DNA of 64,000 nt from Streptomyces xanthii (GTDB lineage: Bacteria > Actinomycetota > Actinomycetes > Streptomycetales > Streptomycetaceae): positions 4,030,001 to 4,094,000 of the forward strand of contig NZ_CP061281.1 in NCBI RefSeq assembly GCF_014621695.1, read 5' to 3'. A program made the position numbers and the translations under genes. Shown piece after piece: positions 34,101 through 41,766 of the stretch. The notes beneath the pieces were generated by a model. The model saw only the letters and a program-made list of their open reading frames with translations, searched no databases and was not told where the DNA came from. The stretch's first letter is position 1. Each line of letters begins with the position of its first letter.

Positions 34101-34834
34101 GCCGCGCCACCACCCGCATCTTCGGCTCCCGCCCCGGCACGTACGGCGCCGGTCTGCTCCAGCTGATCGACTCCAAGGACTGGCGCACCGACGCGGACCT
34201 CGCCGAGGTCTACACGGTGTGGGGCGGCTACGCCTACGGCCGCGGCCTCGAAGGACGCCAGGCCCGCGGCGAGATGGAGACGGCCTACAAGCGCATCGCG
34301 GTCGCCGCCAAGAACACGGACACCCGCGAGCACGACATCGCCGACTCCGACGACTACTTCCAGTACCACGGCGGCATGGTCGCCACCGTCCGCGCCCTGC
34401 GCGGCACCGCCCCCGAGGCGTACATCGGCGACTCCACCCGCCCGGAGACGGTCCGCACCCGCACCCTGGTCGAGGAGACGTCCCGCGTCTTCCGCGCCCG
34501 TGTCGTGAACCCCAAGTGGATCGAGGCGATGCGCCGCCACGGCTACAAGGGCGCCTTCGAACTCGCGGCGACCGTCGACTACCTCTTCGGCTACGACGCC
34601 ACGACGGGCGTCATCGCCGACTGGATGTACGACAAGCTCACGGAGACGTACGTCCTCGACGAGACGAACCGTCAGTTCCTCTCCGAGGCCAACCCCTGGG
34701 CCCTGCACGGCATCGCCGAGCGCCTCCTGGAGGCCGAGTCCCGCGGCATGTGGGAGAAGCCCGATCCCCAGGTCCTGGAGGCCCTGCGCCAGGTCTACCT
34801 GGAGACCGAGGGCGACCTGGAGGACGACGCGTAG
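31109..34834 (+). CDS. cobN: Cobaltochelatase large subunit
   Basis: Large subunit of the ATP-dependent aerobic cobalt chelatase, which inserts cobalt into hydrogenobyrinate a,c-diamide. 1241 residues, close to the family length, with the diagnostic DAMIHLGKHGNLEWLPGK near the middle and DLPLIYPFLVNDPGEG after it. Later conserved stretches include LPTGRNFYSVDPKAVPS, WGTSAMRTAGDDVAEAL and DYLFGYDATTGVIADWMYD. Near residue 768-785 is a short insertion, PVGSGRARAAEPQVSQPRD, that matches part of the palindromic repeat family. Companion ATPase and metal-site subunits (CobS/CobT or ChlI/ChlD type) are not in this window. Controlled by the riboswitch upstream. Confidence 0.95.
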   Translation: MSQQPSQPAQPAQRILLLSTSDTDLLSARAANTSADAPVTYRFANPSRIDAGTGLDALLDGADLVVVRLLGGVRAWQDGIDRLTAAGIPLVVLTGEQAPDAQLMAASTVPVGIAAEAHKYLAHGGPANLAHLARFLSDTVLLTGHGFEPPAAAPTWGPLDRTAPRADGPTVAVLYYRAHHMSGNTAFVHGLCDAIEQTGARPLPLYVASLRAPEPELIDALGAADAVVTTVLAAGGTRPAEASAGGDDESWDAGALTGLDVPILQALCLTSSRADWEENDEGVSPLDAASQIAVPEFDGRLITVPFSFKEIDEDGLPAYVADPERAARVAGIAVRHARLRHIPAAEKKLALVLSAYPTKHSRIGNAVGLDTPASAVALLRRLVDEGYDFGDTAEIPGFVSGDGDELIRALIDAGGHDQDWLTEEQLAKNPVRIPAADYKRWYATLPEELREGVERHWGPPPGEMFLDRSRNPEGDIVLAALRRGNLLILIQPPRGFGENPIAIYHDPDLPPSHHYLAAYRWIAASSDDNGFGADAMIHLGKHGNLEWLPGKNAGLSAACAPDAALGDLPLIYPFLVNDPGEGTQAKRRVHATLIDHLVPPMARADSYGDIARLEQLLDEYAQIASMDPAKLPAIRAQIWTLIQAAKLDHDLGMADRPDDDGFDDFLLHVDGWLCEVKDAQIRDGLHVLGAAPQGEARVNLVLAILRARQIWGGTEALPGLREALGLDESAATRTAADSVEEQARALVEAMEAANWDPAAVAGVVADSGPVGSGRARAAEPQVSQPRDPEGDDSVIAILDFAAREVVPRLDRTTDELDHSVRALEGRFVPAGPSGSPLRGLVNVLPTGRNFYSVDPKAVPSRLAWETGQALADSLVERYRQDNDGAYPTSVGLSLWGTSAMRTAGDDVAEALALLGVRPVWDDASRRVTGLEPIPHEELNRPRIDVTLRISGFFRDAFPHVIGLLDDAVRLAASLDEPDEHNHVRAHVRADLAEHGDERRATTRIFGSRPGTYGAGLLQLIDSKDWRTDADLAEVYTVWGGYAYGRGLEGRQARGEMETAYKRIAVAAKNTDTREHDIADSDDYFQYHGGMVATVRALRGTAPEAYIGDSTRPETVRTRTLVEETSRVFRARVVNPKWIEAMRRHGYKGAFELAATVDYLFGYDATTGVIADWMYDKLTETYVLDETNRQFLSEANPWALHGIAERLLEAESRGMWEKPDPQVLEALRQVYLETEGDLEDDA
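33411..33472. repeat. Palindromic repeat fragment, copy D, inside cobN
   Basis: GGTGGGGTCTGGTCGCGCCC followed by GCGGCGGAGCCGC and CACAGCCCCGCGACC closely match part of copy E (about 52632-52692). The fragment is about 62 bp, in frame, and gives a low-complexity linker in CobN. Confidence 0.65.
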
Positions 34835-34861
34835 GACGGTGTGCGGGACGGGGCGGAAGAA

Positions 34862-34885
34862 GGCGGACGGAACCCACTGTCCGCC
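34862..34885 (+). terminator. Candidate hairpin after cobN
   Basis: GGCGGAC (34862-34868) and GTCCGCC (34879-34885), 10-base loop, 28 bp after the cobN stop. No U-run follows, as is usual in this high-GC genome. In the remainder of the gap to 35041, TACGAT at 34902-34907 is a possible -10 element for the next gene. Confidence 0.4.
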
Positions 34886-35041
34886 GACCCCCTGGGTGAC
34901 TTACGATGCAGCCGTCTTCGAGCCCGCGTTGACCAGTGGCTTCTCCGGTGGGGGGTACCTCCGGCGCCCGGACGTCCGCGTGCTCCCACAGCATCACCGG
35001 CGTCGCTCCGGCGCCGGTCCACCCAGGGGGGTTCGACACCC

Positions 35042-37033
35042 TTGCGCAGACGCGCTCTCTCCACCGCGACCGCCGTCGCGGTCCTCGCAGGTTCGGCCGC
35101 GCTCGGCGTCGCCGGATCCGGCACCGCCGTCGCCGACCCGGCGAAGGCCCTAGGCGTCAAGTCCGTCGGCGACATGGCCGTCGACGGGGTGCACAAGCGG
35201 ATCTATCTTTCCGACCCGCAGAGCGACGCCATCGTCGTCACCGACTACGCCGGCGCCCAGCTGCGGCGCATCACCGGCCTGGACGGGGTGCGCGGCCTCG
35301 CCCTGTCGGCGGACTCCTCGCGGCTGTACGCGGCCGTGACGGACACGGACACCATCGCCGAGATCGACACGGCCGCCGGCACCACGGTGGGCTCCTACGC
35401 GCTGGGCGGCGCCGACGCACCGCTGGACCTCGCGGTGGCGGGCGACGTCCTGTGGTTCAGCTACGGCCCGTCCGGCGACGGGGCGCTCGGCTCCCTCGAC
35501 ACCACGCAGCCCACCCCCGAGCCCGCCCTCGGCCAAAAGGGCTCGTACACCTTCTACGGGGCACCGGTCATCGCCGTGTCGCCGGACGGCAAGGAACTGG
35601 CCGCGGGGGACCCGAACACCTCCGGCGGGGTCGCCGCCGTGTACGACCTGTCCGGCACCACGGCCACCGAGCGGGTCGTCAAGGGCCTGGAGGGTGCCTC
35701 CTTCCACCGCCAGCTCGCGTTCTCCCCGGACGGCACCGAGCTGTTCGTGGCGGGCGGCAGCGGGTCCGCGCCCTCGGCCTACGCGACCACCGACCTCAGC
35801 CCGGTGCGGACCTACCCCGCCGGTGGCTTCGGCTCCGCCGTTGCGGTCTCGCCCTCCGGGAACGTGGCCGAGGGCAGCTCGCCCTCGTACGACTCCACGG
35901 TCCACGTCTACCGTCCGGGCGGGACCACCGCGATCCGCAGCTACGCGCTCGGGCACACCTCCACCATCTCCAGCGGTGACGACACCCTGGTCCCCGGGGC
36001 GGTGGCCTGGACGCCCGACGGTTCCCTCCTGTTCGCGGTCTCCGACAACTACGAGGGCGCCTTCCGCCTGCACACCTACACGGACCCGAACCGCACGGCC
36101 CCCACCCTGACGGTGAACGCCCCGTCGACGGCCACCCGCGCCACGTCCCTGACGGCCACCGGCAAGATCAGCTCGGTGGTGCCGTTCACGGCCCCCGTCC
36201 AGCTGACGGTCACCAGGTCGGACCTGGAGACTCCGAGCGGCAAGGTCGTCAAGACCGTCACCACCAAGGCCGACGGCACGTACTCGTTCACCGACACCCC
36301 GCCCGCCGGCGGCAAGGTCACCTACAAGGTGTCCTACGCGGGCGACGCGGACCACGCCCCCGTCAGCAAGTCGGACGCGGTCGAGGTGTCGCGCAACAGC
36401 ACCACGCTCACGCTGAACAAGAACAAGAACGTCTACGAGTACGGCAGCGACGTCACGTTCACCGCGCACCTCGGCACCACCTACAAGAACCGCAAGGTGG
36501 ACATCTACGCCAACCCCTACGGCAGCGACCGGCCGAACAAGCTGGTGAAGTCGGGCACGGTCAACTCCAGCGGCAACCTGTCCGTCACCCTCGACCTGAC
36601 CCGTGACGTCACGCTCTCCGCGGTGTACGCGGGCGACGCCCGCTACAAGCCCAAGACGGTCACCAACACCGTCTACACCCGGGCCCGTTCCTCGGTCACC
36701 CCGTCGAACCACTACAAGACCGGGACCATCGGCTCGCACAAGTACTACTGGTTCCACAAGAGTTCGACGATCTACGTGACGACGTCGATGAACTACTACA
36801 CGGGCCGGCAGTTCCGCCTCGACCTCCAGGTCTACGCGGGCGGCGCCTGGCGCTCGGGCGGCAGTGAGTACTTCAATCTCGGCACCGCGGGCACGACGAA
36901 GGTCAACATGGGCGCGGTCGGCGCCTCCGGCTACAAGTTCCGGGTCCGCGCCGTGTACGTCAACGGCAGCTCGGGCGACAACGTCAACACGACGAAGTAC
37001 AGCTCCTGGAAGTACCTGTACTCGACGAACTAG
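35042..37033 (+). CDS. Secreted beta-propeller / Ig-like protein (TTG start)
   Basis: 663-residue exported protein. A Sec signal (LRRRALSTATAVAVLAGSAA, cleavage near AVADPAK) leads to a propeller of YVTN-type blades: VDGVHKRIYLSDPQSDAIVV, LALSADSSRLYAAVTDTDTI, VIAVSPDGKELAAGDP, LAFSPDGTELFVAGG, AWTPDGSLLFAVSDN (about residues 40-350). After TAPTLTVNAPSTATRATSLT comes two bacterial Ig-like (3-type) domains and a C-terminal Tyr-rich domain. The longer frame upstream lacks a signal; the TTG at 35042 has AGGGGGG about ten bases before it and puts the signal peptide at the N-terminus. Probably surface binding; ligand unknown. It shares a CTAG with the convergent lyase gene. Confidence 0.75.
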   Translation: MRRRALSTATAVAVLAGSAALGVAGSGTAVADPAKALGVKSVGDMAVDGVHKRIYLSDPQSDAIVVTDYAGAQLRRITGLDGVRGLALSADSSRLYAAVTDTDTIAEIDTAAGTTVGSYALGGADAPLDLAVAGDVLWFSYGPSGDGALGSLDTTQPTPEPALGQKGSYTFYGAPVIAVSPDGKELAAGDPNTSGGVAAVYDLSGTTATERVVKGLEGASFHRQLAFSPDGTELFVAGGSGSAPSAYATTDLSPVRTYPAGGFGSAVAVSPSGNVAEGSSPSYDSTVHVYRPGGTTAIRSYALGHTSTISSGDDTLVPGAVAWTPDGSLLFAVSDNYEGAFRLHTYTDPNRTAPTLTVNAPSTATRATSLTATGKISSVVPFTAPVQLTVTRSDLETPSGKVVKTVTTKADGTYSFTDTPPAGGKVTYKVSYAGDADHAPVSKSDAVEVSRNSTTLTLNKNKNVYEYGSDVTFTAHLGTTYKNRKVDIYANPYGSDRPNKLVKSGTVNSSGNLSVTLDLTRDVTLSAVYAGDARYKPKTVTNTVYTRARSSVTPSNHYKTGTIGSHKYYWFHKSSTIYVTTSMNYYTGRQFRLDLQVYAGGAWRSGGSEYFNLGTAGTTKVNMGAVGASGYKFRVRAVYVNGSSGDNVNTTKYSSWKYLYSTN

Positions 37034-39522
37034 CCCGTCAGACGGGCGGTGAGACTGCGCCCGTACACGTGGTGCGTGTCCACGTCGAGCCGGGTGCCGC
37101 CCGGCACGGCACGGACGCGCACCGCGTCGTCTCCGGAGACCTTGCGCAGGGTCCGCCCGCGCAGGGTCACGGTGACGGTGTCGCGGGTGGTCGTCGGGTC
37201 GGCGACGGCGACCGCCACCTCGTCCCCGCTCTGGCGCACCAGCACGGATGCGGCCCCGTCGACGCTCAGCCCGGCCACGTGGTGCGTCCCGGCGCCGAAG
37301 CCGTTCAGCGCGGTCAGGCCGAGGCCCTCGTGGCGGACCGCCTGGAGGCGCGGGGTGTTGGCGAGGACGCGGACGGCGTCGTACGAACGGACCGCTTCCG
37401 CCGTGGCGCCGGGAAGCAGCGCCCAGGCGAAGGCGATCGGGCCGGCGCCGGGCGGTTGCGCCGTCGTCAGGGAGAAGACCTGTTTCGTGACGGCCGTGTC
37501 CGGGTTCGAGAGGCGGACGGTGCGGCGGCTGCGGGTGACGGTCGTCAGGCGGGGCTCGGCGGCCGGGCCGGCGAGCCGGACGTAGCCGACCGCCGTGCCC
37601 TGCGTGGCATCCGCCCAGCGCACCCAGGAGTCCCCTTCCGTCACGGACACCGCGTCGCCCGCCGCCGCGATCCGCGCGTCGAGCGTCGTCGTGACCGCGC
37701 GGCCCGCGCCCGGCGCGTCCCCGACCCCCGCACCGAGCAGCACGACCTCGTCGTCCAGCAGGAACCAGGAGCGGGTGGCGCGGGCGGAGCGGTACGCCAC
37801 GAAGTCGTCCGGCAGGATCCCGGCCGTCTTGTCCCGCCACGGCACGTCGTCCGTGAGCACCCAGCCGACCGCCCCGTACGCGCCGAGCACGGCGCCGCCG
37901 GAGTGCGCGCCGGTGGCGGTCGGGAAGTAGACGTACGCGTTCTGCGACTCGCTGGACGCAGTGAAGTTCAGCGGATGGCCGGGGTTGTCGTAGAAGAGCT
38001 TGCCGCCGTACGCCTCCGGGACGGTGGCCCGGTGCTCGACGGGCGCGGTGACGCCCGCGAGACCGTACGGCGAGACGGTGGCGAGGTGGTCGACGCCGTA
38101 CGCCTGCCGCTGGTCCTGCCCGGACAGGTACAGCTGGTGCGCGCCGTCGCCCTGGAACCACGGCATCAGGTTCTCGCCGCTCATGTACTCGTACTTGGAG
38201 ATCCGGTCCGAGCTGCGGGAGAGCGTGAACGCGTAGCCGGGGCGGCGGTGCACGGTGCGGTCCATGGCGTGGAAGGCCACCGACCGGGCGGGCGGGTTGA
38301 GGTCGGCGGCGGGGACGGAGGCGTCGGCGAGGAGGTCCGCGTACCGGACGATGCTGAGCGGGGAGACGAACGAGGTGGGGTCGAGCGCGCTGCGGGAGCC
38401 GGCCCGGATGTGCTTCACATAGCTCTTCAGGGCCCGGGCCGGTTCGCCCGCGGACAGGGAGGCGAGGTCGACGACGGCCTCCACGATCACGGCCACGTCG
38501 TCGTACCCGGTGCCGGTGCGCGACACCGCGCGTCCCTTCACCGCCTCCATCATCCAGCCCTCGAAGATCAGCGGCGCGAACCCGTCCGCGACCCACCCGT
38601 GCACCACCGGCACCAGCTCGTCGCCGTGCGCGAACCCGCTCCCGTCGAGGACCTTCAGCGTCTGCACGACCCGGCTGAGCAGGCCCTTCCCGTACGAGCC
38701 GGTGTACGCGACGGAAGCGTGCTGGAGGAACGATCCGTCGGCGTAGTACCCGTCCGTCACGCCGTGCCGCAGGTCGTACGGGTCGATCGTCGCGAACACG
38801 GTCAGCTGGTCGGTGAGCGCCTTGCGGATGCGGGCCTCGTCGGCGGTGAGGGCGCCCTGGAGGATGCGGTTGGTGGTGATGTCGGCGAGGTTCGCGCCGG
38901 TGTGGAACCGGGAGTCGAGGTCGACGTCACCGTCCTTGCCGTTGCGCAGGTACGCGTCCATCGAGGCGAGGCACGCGGTGACCAGTTCGGCGGGGGCGCG
39001 GCCGGCGAGCAGGACGAGGGTGCGGGTGAGGTGCTGGGAGATCCCGATCTCCCAGGAGAACCAGTTGCCGTAGTAGCCCTTGGACTGGTCGCCGTAGAAG
39101 CGCTCGTGCAGCCACGCCAGCCGGTCGAGCACCCGGTCCTGCACGGCCGTGCTCCCGTACAGATCGGCCGGGACGCCGGGCGTGCGCGTCGCGAGCGCGA
39201 TCTCGTACAGCTTCTGGAAGCTGGCGGTCAGGTTCGGGTCGCTGGTGCCGAGCGGGAGACCGGAGAAGAGTTCGGTGTCGCCGCTCGCGGCGTCGAGCGC
39301 GGCGAGGTTCGTGCGGGCGGCGCGCTCGATCGCGGCGCGCTTGCCGGCCGTCTCCGCACGGGAGTTGGAGTCCTCGGTGCCGGCGAACACGGCGACCGTG
39401 TTGGCGAGCACCCGGGCCGCCCCGTCAGCGGCCCGGGCGGCCCCGGCCCACCCGACCGGTACGACCCCGAGCACTCCGGCCGCCCCCAGCATCCCCAGCA
39501 CGTGCCTGCGACTGAGTCCCAT
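37030..39522 (-). CDS. Polysaccharide lyase family 8 enzyme, Tat-exported
   Basis: 830 residues. Tat signal LSRRHVLGMLGAAGVLG. The (alpha/alpha) toroid (about 35-400) carries YYGNWFSWEIGISQHL, then the catalytic Asn 211 in HTGANLAD, His 268 and Tyr 277 in FLQHASVAYTGSYGKG; spacing fits the known Asn/His/Tyr triad of PL8 lyases. The antiparallel beta-sandwich domains follow (RPGYAFTLSRSSDRISKYEY, ENLMPWFQGDGAHQLYLSG, FVAYRSARATRSWFLLDDEV). It should eliminate uronic-acid linkages of hyaluronan, chondroitin or xanthan; which one cannot be told. Convergent with the propeller gene; stops share CTAG. Confidence 0.93.
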   Translation of the reverse strand: MGLSRRHVLGMLGAAGVLGVVPVGWAGAARAADGAARVLANTVAVFAGTEDSNSRAETAGKRAAIERAARTNLAALDAASGDTELFSGLPLGTSDPNLTASFQKLYEIALATRTPGVPADLYGSTAVQDRVLDRLAWLHERFYGDQSKGYYGNWFSWEIGISQHLTRTLVLLAGRAPAELVTACLASMDAYLRNGKDGDVDLDSRFHTGANLADITTNRILQGALTADEARIRKALTDQLTVFATIDPYDLRHGVTDGYYADGSFLQHASVAYTGSYGKGLLSRVVQTLKVLDGSGFAHGDELVPVVHGWVADGFAPLIFEGWMMEAVKGRAVSRTGTGYDDVAVIVEAVVDLASLSAGEPARALKSYVKHIRAGSRSALDPTSFVSPLSIVRYADLLADASVPAADLNPPARSVAFHAMDRTVHRRPGYAFTLSRSSDRISKYEYMSGENLMPWFQGDGAHQLYLSGQDQRQAYGVDHLATVSPYGLAGVTAPVEHRATVPEAYGGKLFYDNPGHPLNFTASSESQNAYVYFPTATGAHSGGAVLGAYGAVGWVLTDDVPWRDKTAGILPDDFVAYRSARATRSWFLLDDEVVLLGAGVGDAPGAGRAVTTTLDARIAAAGDAVSVTEGDSWVRWADATQGTAVGYVRLAGPAAEPRLTTVTRSRRTVRLSNPDTAVTKQVFSLTTAQPPGAGPIAFAWALLPGATAEAVRSYDAVRVLANTPRLQAVRHEGLGLTALNGFGAGTHHVAGLSVDGAASVLVRQSGDEVAVAVADPTTTRDTVTVTLRGRTLRKVSGDDAVRVRAVPGGTRLDVDTHHVYGRSLTARLTG

Positions 39523-39564
39523 CCGCCGGACGATGACAGACCATCACCTCCCTCACAAGGGGTC

Positions 39565-40359
39565 TCACTCCCACCAGGCGCTCCGCACCCGCAGGGACCC
39601 CGTGCTCTCGCAGCCCGCCCCGTTCACCACTTCCTCCGTGTCGAGGCTCCAGCCGACCACCCCGTTCCCCTTCCGGCCGAGCTCGATGACCCGCTGTGCG
39701 TCGACGTGCCGCCCCTCCTGCACCTGGCAGCGCAGCACCGAGGTCCAGGCCCGCCCGTCGAGCGCGGTCCCGACGGCCAGGAGCGGGAGCACCAGGACGG
39801 TGAGCACGGCCGCCACCCACCGCTCGGTGCCGCTGATCCGCCGCAGCCAGGGGGCCGGTTCGTACGAGGGGTCGTGATGGTGGCGCCCGCGCCGCCCGGC
39901 CCGGTACTCGACGACGACGCCCTCGCGGAGCGCGAACGCGGCGAGCCCGGTGCCGAGCCCCCACCAGGGCCCGTAGAAGCATCCGGCGAGGATCCCGACG
40001 GCGATCGGGTTCGCGACGGTGAGGGCGAGGCGGCGGGCGGTGCCGAGCAGCCCGCCGCCCTTGGGCACGGCACCCCGCGCGGCGAACAGCGCGAACACGA
40101 CCCGGGAGGCGACGATCCCGAGCACGGCGCCGAGCAGGGGTTCGGTGAGGACCATGCCGATGAGCACGTCCGGCCAGTTCCCGAACTCCATGCCGACGAA
40201 CACGTCCCGGGCCCCCTCGGCACCGCCCACGGTGTACGCGACCTTGATCGCGGGCACGGCGAGCGCGAGGGCGAGGAGCACGGTGTGCCCGGGGCCGCCC
40301 TTGCGGTCCATGGAGCGGACCTGTTCCGGCTGTCGCTGTTCCTGCACCTGCTCTGGCAT
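39565..40359 (-). CDS. Integral membrane protein, unknown
   Basis: 264 residues. After a Gln/Arg-rich N-terminus (MPEQVQEQRQPEQVRSMDRK) there are about five membrane helices: HTVLLALALAVPAIKVAYTV, WPDVLIGMVLTEPLLGAVLG, a segment around ARRLALTVANPIAVGILAGC, one around GTGLAAFALREGV and, after a cytoplasmic His-rich loop (RRGRHHHDP), TERWVAAVLTVLVLPLLAVG. The C-terminal 70 residues are extracytoplasmic with two Cys (RCQVQEGR, NGAGCESTG) that may pair. Not recognised as a named family. It lies 42 bp upstream (in its own direction, downstream of start) of the PL8 gene, so they may be in one operon. Confidence 0.65.
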   Translation of the reverse strand: MPEQVQEQRQPEQVRSMDRKGGPGHTVLLALALAVPAIKVAYTVGGAEGARDVFVGMEFGNWPDVLIGMVLTEPLLGAVLGIVASRVVFALFAARGAVPKGGGLLGTARRLALTVANPIAVGILAGCFYGPWWGLGTGLAAFALREGVVVEYRAGRRGRHHHDPSYEPAPWLRRISGTERWVAAVLTVLVLPLLAVGTALDGRAWTSVLRCQVQEGRHVDAQRVIELGRKGNGVVGWSLDTEEVVNGAGCESTGSLRVRSAWWE

Positions 40360-40474
40360 GCGGCCCACTGAAACACCTGCTCCGGGCCTGCTCGGGGAGG
40401 CGGCGCCGGGGCGGGCCCTCACCCGCACGGCCGGGTCCCGGGTGCGCGGGGGGCCCGCCGCGCCGATGGTCGTA

Positions 40475-40501
40475 GCACCGGTGCGCACCGGAACGCACCG
40501 G
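40475..40501. repeat. Three 10-bp-spaced GCACCGG direct repeats
   Basis: GCACCGG at 40475, 40485 and 40495. The spacing of about one helical turn suggests a protein-binding site on one DNA face. They lie in the 164-bp divergent gap, 23 bp before the antiporter start. Confidence 0.45.
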
Positions 40502-40523
40502 AGTCGGCACGGGACGGGGGACG

Positions 40524-41744
40524 GTGTTGGGACAGGCAGGGACGCTCATCCTCGTCATGGCGGCGGCGGTCGTGGCGCCGCTGCTCGCGCACGGGGTGGG
40601 CCGCTGGGCGCGGATCCCCGTCGTCATCTTCGAGATCGTGCTCGGCATCCTGATCGGGCCGGACGTGCTGGGCTGGGCGCACGGCGGCGAGGTCGTCGAC
40701 GTGCTGTCCGACCTCGGCCTGTCGATGCTGATCTTCCTGGCCGGCTACGAGATCGAGTTCGCCGCGATCAAGGGCGACACCCTGCGCCGTTCGGTCGCCG
40801 CGTGGGTCGTGTCGCTGGCGCTGGGCCTGGCGATCGCGCTGGCCCTCACCGGGCTCGACCTGGCCCGTACGGTCATCATCGGCACCGCACTGACGAGTAC
40901 GGCGCTCGGCACGGTGCTGCCGATCCTGCGGGACAGCGGCGATCTGGATGGCCGGTTCGGCACGGTGATGCTGGCGTTCGGCGCGGTCGGCGAGTTCGGG
41001 CCGATCATCGCGATGGCGGTGCTGCTGAGCGGGCGCAGCCCCGGCACGGCCACCGTCGTCCTCGCGGTGTTCGCGGCGATCACCGCGGCCGCCGTGTTCT
41101 GGGCGCTGCGCCCGCGCCCGCCCTGGTTCAGCCAGGTGATCCGGACGACCCTGCACACGAGCGGCCAGTTCGCGGTGCGGTTCGTGATGCTGCTGCTCGT
41201 GGCGATGCTCGCGCTGTCGCAGGCGTTCGGCCTGGACGTGCTGCTCGGCGCGTTCGCGGCGGGCCTGCTGACCCGGCTGGTGCTGGTGGGGGCTGCGCCG
41301 GAGAGCAGCGAGGAGGTGCTGGAGAAGGTCGAGGCGATGGGCTTCGGGTTCCTGGTGCCGCTGTTCTTCATCGTGACCGGCATCGAGTTCGACCTGGCCT
41401 CGCTGCTCGACGGGGGCCGCACGCTGCTTCTGCTGCCGGTGTTCCTGGTGCTGTTCCTCGTGGTCCGCGGCCTGCCCGCGTACTTCCTGGCCCCGCGTGA
41501 CCTGAGCCCGCTCAGCCGGCGCGCCCTGACCGTGTACTCGGCGACCTGCCTGCCGCTCGTCGTGGCGATCACCGCGATCGGCGTCGACGACGGGGTGCTG
41601 GCGCAGAGCGACGCGGCGGCGCTGGTCGGCGCGGCGATGATCTCCGTCCTGGTCTTCCCGCTGGTCGCGATGCGGCTGCGGGCGCGGGCCCGGGGCACGG
41701 CGCCGGAGCTGCCGCGCGGGGCGGGGGAGACGGAGACCTGGTGA
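40524..41744 (+). CDS. Cation:proton antiporter (CPA2 / NhaP-KefB-like)
   Basis: 406 residues, 12-13 predicted helices, in the cytoplasmic membrane. The family pattern is clear: ILIGPDVLGW after the second helix, LGLSMLIFLAGYEIEF near the middle of the first half, GTALTSTALGTVLPILRD at the ion site (the T-S motif with the following D), GAVGEFGPI at the second site, and LLGAFAAGLLTRL. It exchanges Na+ or K+ for H+, controlling pH or salt tolerance. No cytosolic NAD-binding domain is present. GTG at 40524 has GGGGGAC before it. Convergent with the glycosyltransferase gene, 22 bp apart. Confidence 0.88.
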   Translation: MLGQAGTLILVMAAAVVAPLLAHGVGRWARIPVVIFEIVLGILIGPDVLGWAHGGEVVDVLSDLGLSMLIFLAGYEIEFAAIKGDTLRRSVAAWVVSLALGLAIALALTGLDLARTVIIGTALTSTALGTVLPILRDSGDLDGRFGTVMLAFGAVGEFGPIIAMAVLLSGRSPGTATVVLAVFAAITAAAVFWALRPRPPWFSQVIRTTLHTSGQFAVRFVMLLLVAMLALSQAFGLDVLLGAFAAGLLTRLVLVGAAPESSEEVLEKVEAMGFGFLVPLFFIVTGIEFDLASLLDGGRTLLLLPVFLVLFLVVRGLPAYFLAPRDLSPLSRRALTVYSATCLPLVVAITAIGVDDGVLAQSDAAALVGAAMISVLVFPLVAMRLRARARGTAPELPRGAGETETW

Positions 41745-41766
41745 GCCGGGGCCGCGCTCCTTTGTC

